Origin: Pleurostoma richardsiae
Lineage: Eukaryota; Ascomycota; Sordariomycetes; Calosphaeriales; Pleurostomataceae
Length of the DNA: 64,000 nt
NCBI GenBank assembly: GCA_030052745.1
Contig: JANBVO010000005.1
Location: 992,001-1,056,000 of the forward strand
Reading direction: 5' to 3'
The position numbers were made by a program, and so were the translations under genes. Below are positions 56,401 through 64,000 of this stretch, in pieces (position 1 is the stretch's first letter; each line of letters opens with the position of its first letter). Below the pieces are notes generated by a model that did no database searches, was not told where the DNA came from, and was given only the letters and a program-made list of their open reading frames with translations.

Positions 56401-58366
56401 TCTCTAGTGGACTCTTCTAAAAAGACACCGGTGGACGAGCAGCTTAAGACGGCGGGAAACAAGATACTGTTGGTGGAGTCTTCTCCTATTAAGGCTCCTT
56501 TAGATTCTCCGAAGAAGGTCCATGACCAGACTTCGGCTATTGCCACGAATGGGCAGAGGTCACCTGCAAAACCAGCCGAGGAACTCATCGAGGAACCGGT
56601 ATCACCCAGAAAGCTCGATGTGAAGAGGATGTCGAGATTTTTGGACGAAGCAACCCAATCACCACCCAAGCCGGAACTTGAAAAGTTGAGGTCTCCTTCT
56701 CCCGTGAAGTCGTTCGGACGACCTTTGCCGGAGCCGGCTTCGCCCAAGAGACAGGTTCCAAGCGAAAAAGCCAGCTCTCAACCCGAAAAGGCGAGGGCTG
56801 CCTCTCCAGTGAAGGCGTTTAGCCGGCCTTTGCCGGAACCGGTGTCACCGAAGAAAGAGGCGCCAAGCGAGAAGGTTAACTCCGAGCCCGTTGTTTCTGT
56901 CAGAAGCGCTGCGGCGGTCTTTGGCGGCTCATCTGGCTCATCCGGAGCGGCCAATACGGCCACGTCCGGCGCCAATACTGGCGTTCCCTCACCTCTGCGG
57001 TTACGATCGCCAACCAAATCCGGGGTGCGACCACTACCGGTTCCACCTAGCCCAGCGCCGGCCTCATCTCCAGTCACATCATCCATGCGATCTCCTACAA
57101 AAATTCCCGAGTCATCATCTATCTTGGCTGATTTCTTCGGGCCAGCGCGGCCAAAGCGAAACTACAAGGTCGACGCGGCTGAAGTCTTGTTGAACCGGCC
57201 AAAGGCTGCACCCCGGATCGAAACCCACATGGCACAGCTCTTGCAGATCTCCGGAGACGGCAAGAAAGCCTCAGTACCTAGCCACTACGAGCGTGTCCTC
57301 TTCGAGCGGGAGATGTATATCTGTTCTCACAACTTCACGAACGAAGCTGGTAAGAAGGTTACTGAGGTGTACTTCTGGGCTGGAGATGAGGTGCCGGAAT
57401 CTGCAGTCGAAGACGCACAACTTTTCGCTAGCAGGGAAGCGAGAGCCATAGGTGGTAGGCTGGTCAAAGTCCGCCAGGGGAAGGAGACACCCGAGTTCAT
57501 TCAGGCTCTCGGCGGCATCGCTATCATCCGACGTGGATCAAGCAAGAAGTACGACTCTCTCGCCCCAAACATGCTGTGCGGGCGGAGACATCTTGGCCAG
57601 ATCGTCTTTGATGAGGTGGATTTCTCGCCAGCCTCCCTTTGTTCGGGTTTCCCGTATCTCCTGGCACAGCAAGGCAAGGTGTATCTCTGGAAGGGGAAGG
57701 GCAGCAACGTGGATGAGCTCAGCTGCGCGCGGCTGATAGGAATAGACCTCGCGCTCACCGGCGAGCTGATAGAGGTCGAGGACGGCAGGGAACCGGCAGA
57801 CTTCTGGAGGGTCTTCGACGGCGGTTCTAGACCGGGATCTGCGGATCATTGGCGGCTGAAACCAAACTATGATAGGTACTGCGGACGGCTCTTCTGCTCT
57901 GATGCAGCCGATCGCAAACAGGTTCGTACAATCATCCGGTATTACCTATCTTGATTGGCCAGTGCTAACACCGTGCCACCAGATCATTGAGCTCAGCCCC
58001 TTCACCCAGGCCGACCTCCTACCCACCAAGATCTATGTACTGGATGCCTTCTTCGAGATGTACATCATCGTCGGCAGCCGCTCACAGACACAGTACGCAT
58101 CGTTCCACAACGCCCTTGACTTTGCGCAGGAGTACGCCATCCTGTCCGCAAGCATGGAGGACCGGCCCTTTGTGCCCATCTCGACCGTCGTGCTCGAGGG
58201 CGTCCCTAGAGACATGAAGAGCGTCTTCCGCAAGTGGCGCGACAGCGACAGTCCTACCAGGATGCACTCGGGCACCGCGAGCAACCCCGGGAGCCCGAAC
58301 CTGAGGCGCGCGCGCAGCCTGCGGATCGTCCCGCTCAACCAGGCGCTGCAGGCGCTGTCGGAGTAG
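53404..58366 (+). CDS. DUF4045 / gelsolin-repeat protein
   Basis: Exons 53404-53542, 53807-57921 and 57983-58366 encode 1,545 residues. The start MSDEVSDFLRSVEQLKGRRE leads into a charged coiled coil. Residues about 50-1140 are a very long Ser/Pro/Lys-rich disordered region with many SP sites and repeated SPVKxFxRPLPEP-like units (about 1010-1070); its first part corresponds to DUF4045. Conserved patches include DELKDNILRGKAALNLTGGP with KDEFKDAILKKKEDFKKAQQ, a WH2-like pair that may bind actin. Residues about 1150-1520 hold three gelsolin-like modules: YICSHNFTNEAGKKVTEVYF, VYLWKGKGSNVDELSCARLI and IYVLDAFFEMYIIVGSRSQT. Gelsolin modules bind or sever actin, so an actin regulatory role is likely, perhaps at sites of polar growth. 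It is the longest gene here. Confidence 0.85.
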
Positions 58367-58977
58367 GAGTCCGTTCCTGGGAGCGCAGGCGACGACACGT
58401 CCGCGCCGTGTACTACGCCTCTCCAGTATTGCAAGATGTATATTTCTACTTCACCTCTCTCCCGCTTATTCTCGGCTGGCGGTCTTTCTTCATGACGCAG
58501 AATGCTCTTTCTTCATCTTTGGCTGCATTGACTAGAGGGCCCTAGGGTCGGAGGGTGGTCAACAAATATTGGTAGTGTCTATTGAATGGTTCGAGCCATC
58601 TTGAGAGGGGACAAACATGGTTGGAGTTTCCACAGAGGAACGGCATACCTGATGATGTACGATGCTAGTGGAGGAAACGAGAAATGGGAAATAATGTGCT
58701 ACTTTGCAACCGCAGTGTCTAAATGTTATTGAAGTCTCGCATTTCACTGACGATCCTGGGCATTTGGAGTGATATTCTCCGCCCCTACCGATGCGTGCCA
58801 AACAAACCCGCCAACGCCTTTCTCATGTTATGTAAATGTGGTGGTATCTTCCTTTGCCATCAAGTCCAAACGCCAATTGCCAAATGACTCCTACAGCGGT
58901 TCTCTGCCGGAATGCCTCTTTGCATCGAGACCTGCGCCGGTCTCGCGCCTCAGAGTCCCTCTCCCTCTCGGGATCCT
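58367..58977. other. Convergent spacer gelsolin-like gene / MED10
   Basis: The 0.6-kb region between two converging genes contains no supported feature. Confidence 0.45.
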
Positions 58978-59597
58978 TCATGGCCCTTCCGGCTTGACAG
59001 AGCCGTCGCCACCACCACCGACACCAACAGAAGCATCAACGGGCACGCTCTCCGCCAGCGGCCCTCCCGTCGCCGCGACCACCCTCGCGACGTCGTCCTT
59101 CAGCTCCGGCATGGCGGAGCTCATCTCCCCCGCCAGCACGTCCCTGAACCCGGCGAAGGCGCGCATCTTGCCGCGCATCAGCTGGTTGCCCCGGCGCACG
59201 AGCTCGACGAACTCGCGCGTGTAGATGTCCGGGTTGCGGCCGTTCTCGACGTACTGCACCAGCTCCTGGGGCACGGCCGGCAGCGAGGAGGCGCCGGGGG
59301 GCGAGGCGATGGAGGGCGGGGAGGCGGAGGAGGAGGCGGCGGCGGTGCGGTGCACGGCCTGCAGGGAGCGGGAGAGGGAGGTCAGCTCGCCGGCGAGGAC
59401 GTCGCGCGTGGGGCGGCCGCCTTGGGTGTCGTAGTTGGAGACCTGGACGAGGATCTGGTAGAGGGACTGGATGACTTCTTTGAGTTGCTCTGCGAGGGAT
59501 GGTTAGACTACCTCGCTTGGGCTTTTAGAAGGGAGGATCAGTGGGATGACGGACTTTCCACTACGTTGTGGTCGGGCTTGCTTTCTATTGGAGCCAT
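58978..59597 (-). CDS. MED10: Mediator subunit 10 (MED10/NUT2)
   Basis: MED10 is a small, essential subunit of the Mediator middle module, which links transcription factors to RNA polymerase II. Exons 59597-59555 and 59489-58978 give 184 residues. The join restores VVEKQLKEVIQSLYQILVQV, the conserved N-terminal helix, followed by SNYDTQGGRPTRDVLAGEL. The second conserved block is VPQELVQYVENGRNPDIYTR with EFVELVRRGNQLMRGKMRAF, the family signature. An Ala/Ser-rich insertion separates the blocks and the C-terminus is Gly/Pro-rich. The donor gtccgt is weak but is the only one that gives a conserved join. MED10 diverges from the NACHT gene. Confidence 0.93.
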
Positions 59598-60261
59598 GGT
59601 GTCCGGTTCCGCTCATCAGAGGACTTTTCTGTACTGAGAGATTGTGTGAAGCTGGAGCAGTTGGCTCGAGGTTCGGAGAGGCCGACGCTGAAGGGTTCGA
59701 GATGTACCTTAGTTACTAGACGTCTACCCACCTATGCAGAGTGGCTGGTGTTGCGTGGCTGGTGCCAGATGGCCAACCACATCAATGCCGTATTATCACA
59801 TCCAGCCTCGTCTCCCTTTGTTCCTCTCACACGCCTAAGATACCTTTCAGATATAAGGTTGGCATACCTAGGTAGGTACCTAATTAACTACACTACACAA
59901 GTCATACCGTGAGATCTCAATGTCTACATAGATAAACACCGAAGTCCAACACTACGACGATCCATTGCCACATCCTGGGAGAATTGATAACGAGTAGCGT
60001 GGACTAATCAAGCATGGCTTGCTTGCCCAGAGACTCAGCCGCAGCGCAGCGCAGCACAGCTCAGCGCATCGCACCGGCCCGCACCCCGCCCGGCGCAGGC
60101 GGGCGCTTCGCTCCTCGAGGCTGCGAGCAAGGTGTCCTGGCCAAGGAGGACAAGATGCCCTCTCCCTCGTAGAGTTTTCCTGTAGCTTTTGCTATGAGCA
60201 TGTCTATGCTTTCGCAATCACCCTCGCCTTCTCCCGCGAGAAGCCACGGATCGCCATCGAC
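59598..60261. promoter_or_regulatory. Divergent spacer MED10 / NACHT-ankyrin gene
   Basis: A 664-bp region with both promoters. TACCTAGGTA lies at 59865-59874, followed by GGTACC. No gene is supported; an open frame from 60019 runs into the NACHT gene but its first part is not conserved. Confidence 0.5.
59865..59874. promoter_or_regulatory. TACCTAGGTA palindrome in the MED10/NACHT divergent promoter
   Basis: A perfect copy of the 10-bp palindrome. It shares the upstream string TTCCTCTCACA (59821) with the copy near 51072. Confidence 0.45.
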
Positions 60262-63200
60262 ATGTTTCTGAGACCAGGCGCCCACGGCGGCACAGCCAAC
60301 GGCTCCCTCACCCCCAGCGCTTCCCGGGAAGAGCTGTTTCCACATGCCCAGCATCTCGGGGTACGGGTCCTCCACACGCCGTCTAACCCGACGGTCGACA
60401 TTATTCTCATCCACGGCTTGACCGGCCATCCTTATAACACATTCGCGACTGGGGACGGTGTCTACTGGCCCACGCAGTTCCTGAGCCGTGACCTACCAAG
60501 CGCGCGCATACTGGCTTTTGGGTACGATGCCGACGTGGCCAAGTTCCTGGGGCCGGTCGGACAGAACAACATCCGGGAACACGCCGCGACGCTGCTCAGC
60601 GACGTAGCGGCCGTGCGGGAAGAGGACGGGTCGGTATGGCGTCTCCACACCATTCGAATAAGCTTGTGGGGAGCCTTCGCTAACGAGAAAGCTTATCTCA
60701 GGAGTCCCGCCCCATCATCCTCGTCGTCCACAGCCTCGGCGGCCTTGTAATAAAGAAGGCACTGTGCCTGTCGGAGCAGGCGATTGAAGACCATGAGAAA
60801 CAGCTCGACCGATGCACCGTCGGCATCGCCTTCCTGGGCACCCCTCATCGGGGCTCAGACCTGGCTCCGTTTGCCTCGGGGGTCGTGCGAGTGTTGAAAG
60901 CCAGTAGGAAGAGGGTGAATATAGATATTGTGAGGCTTCTGGAAAGGGACTCGGAGGCTTTGGCTGATATCGAGGCGTCCTTCGGCATATGGCTTCGGAG
61001 GAACGCCAGCCGTGTCAAGCTGACATGTTTCTTCGAAGAACAAGCCTTACTTGGCATCGGCATGGTATGCAGGACCGAGATTATCGTGCCGTCATATGCG
61101 GCGGAGGCTAACTCCTGGTGTTCTGGAATAGGTTGTGGACAAGCATTCTGCTCGGATCGCTGGCTATCCCCAGCTTCCCACTCCGACAAACCACATGGTG
61201 AGTGCTGTCTCGATCTGGTGAGGAGCTATTCACTGACCTGCGAAGGATATGGTTCGCTTCAAGAGCCCCGAAGACACCGGATACCGAAGGCTTCTGGGAG
61301 AACTAAGGAGATGGCTGCGGCAGGGTACTGTCGCGGTCACCAACGACGCGGGTGTCCCACCCAACCAGCAGCTGAACTACCAAGGTAGCAGTCCCCGACG
61401 ATCAGACACTGGTTTCTCCGGTAACAGTGAAAAGGATGTATGAAGTCTCTGGCTTTTCCCGAGATGAATGATCGCGGAATAGACATAAGCAAAGCTGCTG
61501 ACGGGACGTGCAAGTGGATTCTCACCCACCCGGTGTACGAACAGTGGCTGACCAATGGCCGTGGATTGCTTTGGATCAAGGGCAAGCCGGGCGCTGGGAA
61601 ATCTACCATCATGAAATTCCTGCTCGGCTCCCATGAGTCCGGACGTGATGACCGACACGCTGATGTTTTTCGGGTGTCCTTCTTCTTCCATGGGCGCGGC
61701 ACTGACCTGCAAAAGTCGCCTCTTGGCCTGCTCAGATCGCTCATCCACCAGATTGGGAAAGCTTATCCGGAGGTGATTGCGTTCCTAGTATCCAACTTTG
61801 AAGAGAAGGAGAAGTTCGAGGCTGCGTGGATGTGGAGGCTTCAGGAGCTGGAAGATGCCCTGGCGTCCAAGGTCCTACCTGCCTTGCTTCAGCGCACAGC
61901 CGTAAGGCTCCATATAGACGCGCTGGATGAGGCCGGAGAGCAGGATGCTAGGAAGGTTGTCCAGTTCTTTTCTCGCATCTCTGAAGGGGGGTCTGTCAGC
62001 CCCCATGGGCTCAGTATCTGCTTTGCCTGCCGTCATTTTCCCATAATTGCTCCAGATGTCTGCGACGAAATCACCGTCGAGAACGAAAACGACGCTGACA
62101 TCTCGGCCTATATCGACCAGGAGCTCACCCGCTACATCAATGATCTGGACGAAGTCACACTCCTCTCCGACGAGATCTACCAGAGGTCACAGGGCGTATT
62201 CCAGTGGGTGGTGTTGGTTACGCCCCAGGTCTGCTGGATGCACCAGGAAGGACAAACAGCTTCGCAGATACTGGAAGCCGTCCGACGCACGCCCCCAGAG
62301 CTGAGAACTCTGTATGCTTCGATATTTGACAACCTACTCAAGAAGAGGCCAGAACTATCCCTCAGACTGTTCGAATGGGTATGCTTCGGAATAACTGCGT
62401 TGTCTGTCACGCAGCTGCGATTCGCCTTGGCCCTTTCCCCGGAAATGCCCGGCCCTGCGCCCATCACAGAGGGTGACTTGAGGAACTCTCGAGAAGTCCC
62501 GCGTTCCGATGAAAAGATGAAGAAGCAGCTTCGGACCTTGTCAGGGGGGCTTGCCGAATTCACTGAATCTGGTGTGCAACTTATACATCAGTCAGTTCAA
62601 GATTTCCTGCTACAGAAAGGTTTCGCCCTTCTGGACCCAGCCATGGGGGATGATCCGGACAAAATAACCGGAACAGCACACCACAAGATTGCGAGATCTT
62701 GCCTAAGGTATCTCCTAGCTTTCCAATCTCGCTACACTTTGTCAAGCTACCAGGAAGGTATGCGGCAGATTGTGGCCCTCGATGCTGAATATCCTCTGTT
62801 ATTGTATGCTGTACGTCAGTGGCTGCCACATGCCACAACTGCAGATGCGAAGGGTGTAGCACAGGCCGACATCCCTGTGTTCCTCGGTGGCAATCCTGGC
62901 CCGTTCATCAAAGCTTGGGAGACTGTAGCTGTTGCCGACGCACTGCATCATGCCGATCGAGGTACCAAGGCGGAGCTTCAAACATCTCTTTTGCATGAAG
63001 CGGCGAAGTACGGCATCACGACTCTTATAACGCCCGCTATTAGGGCCACCCCTGAGTCACTCAATCGAAAAGACTTCAACTATAGGCCACCATTATATCA
63101 CGCCATAGAGGAAGGCCATATAGGTGTTGCAAAACGACTCCTCCTCGAGCCAGAGCTTGTGTTGAACAAGACGTTTGAAGGATCTCGTGGCCTCCCGCCG

Positions 63201-64000
63201 TTTGCGTTCGCATTGGTCAAGGGGCGTGGGAGCATAGCACGGTTGATCACTCGACACCCCAAGTTCGATATGGTGTGGAACTTGAACGCGAACTTGGGTT
63301 TAGGATCGAGAACTCACGAGATTGCCTTTGGCCATGGTGGAACAAGGCCAGCCGAGCTTGCAGTTATAAGGGGACTCAAAGACATAACAGAAAAGATACT
63401 AGCCCAACGCGACCCGAGAATCGAGCCCTACGACTTTTCTTGCCTTTGCTGGAACGCCGTCCTATTCCGGCGTTCTGAGGTCCTAGGATTGCTGCTCCCC
63501 CAGGTTACTGGTGCCGACCGAAAGAAGCTTCGCGAAGAGCCCTATTGCCAGATACTTCACTTGGCTGCGATTATGGGGGAGGAGCAAACGGTGAGGCAGC
63601 TCCTAGCTACTGATTTCATCCGTCAAGACCTCCGAGACAAGAATGGAGCCACCGCTCTTCACGTCGCCATCAAGAGAGACAACTGGAATGTGGTCAAGGA
63701 GTTCCTCGAAAGCAACGCAGATATCAACGTAACAGATAGCGATGGCAACACGCCTCTAATCCTTGCCATCAACTTGAGAAAGGAAGACCTTACCAGGCTT
63801 CTGCTCAGCAGCACCCGTGTGGACCCAAATGCTCCAGACGCAGATCTGGCAATGCCGTTGCACATCGCCATTCGGTCTTCCCAGGATCATATTGCGAAAA
63901 TGCTGCTCCGCTGTCCCAACATCATGGTCAACTGGAGAGACAAGGCTGGGAAGACTCCGCTCTGGGATGCTCTGAGCCGAGGAAACAACGCCATCGCTAG
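60262..64000 (+). CDS. Alpha/beta hydrolase-NACHT-ankyrin NLR-like protein, cut at the right edge
   Basis: This is a fungal STAND/NLR-like receptor. Exons are 60262-60633, 60702-61064, 61132-61197, 61246-61384 and 61435-64000 onward. An N-terminal alpha/beta hydrolase of the SesB/DUF676 type has IILIHGLTGHP and the nucleophile elbow VVHSLGG (S135); the downstream GTPHRGSDLAPFA fits the fold. The NACHT part has RGLLWIKGKPGAGKSTIMKF (P-loop about 363-371), Walker B LHIDALDEAGEQ and the sensor block SICFACRHFP. After IHQSVQDFLL there are helical spacer repeats and then ankyrin repeats (GATALHVAIKRDNWNVVKEF, DGNTPLILAINL) that continue past 64000. The last 2,566 bp are open in one frame. Intron 4 is only 50 nt. 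Related proteins act in fungal heterokaryon incompatibility and response to non-self; for this one that is inference. Confidence 0.9.

Overview
The window is nuclear DNA of a filamentous ascomycete (Pezizomycotina, most likely a Sordariomycete). The evidence is short 50-100 nt GT-AG introns, GC-rich third codon positions in housekeeping genes, fungal-type conserved genes (PFS2, ZRT3, TFIIIA, RPB6, SEC63, AFI1, SLC1, ARL2, MED10) and lineage-typical families (DUF6546 F-box-like, DUF7708, DUF7025-AAA, alpha/beta hydrolase-NACHT-ankyrin). I rebuilt 22 protein-coding genes with exon joins read by eye. Two are cut by the window edges: DGAT1 on the left and a NACHT-ankyrin gene on the right. I found no tRNA, rRNA, CRISPR array or recognisable transposon.

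Layout. 0-10 kb: DGAT1 (-, cut), polyadenylation factor PFS2 (+), mitochondrial nuclease NUC1 (-), zinc transporter ZRT3 (+). 10.6-20.9 kb: a visibly AT-richer accessory block with a DUF6546 F-box-like protein (-), a three-part WD40/DUF7025/AAA ATPase (-) and a DUF7708 STAND-like protein whose nucleotide-binding loop has decayed (+). 21-38.9 kb: housekeeping genes. TFIIIA and RPB6 share one divergent 390-bp promoter; then come SEC63, a TPR-J-domain co-chaperone, a myosin regulatory light chain, the DENN-type protein AFI1 and S-formylglutathione hydrolase. 39.5-40.1 kb: a small secreted Cys-rich glycoprotein. 42-58.4 kb: a second DENN-type protein (ANR2/LCHN family), LPA acyltransferase SLC1, a large GNAT protein, ARL2 and a 1,545-residue DUF4045-gelsolin protein. 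59-64 kb: MED10 and the start of an alpha/beta hydrolase-NACHT-ankyrin NLR-like gene.

How the genes work together. There are no operons or a biosynthetic cluster. Lipid synthesis appears twice: SLC1 makes phosphatidic acid and DGAT1 makes triacylglycerol. The polarity and trafficking theme includes AFI1, the ANR2-like protein, ARL2, the myosin light chain and the gelsolin protein. TFIIIA and RPB6 both serve RNA polymerase III. The least ordinary content is the immune or allorecognition-like set: WD40-DUF7025-AAA, the P-loop-less DUF7708 protein and the hydrolase-NACHT-ankyrin protein. The WD40-AAA fusion, with two almost identical adjacent blades, is the best candidate for an undescribed system.
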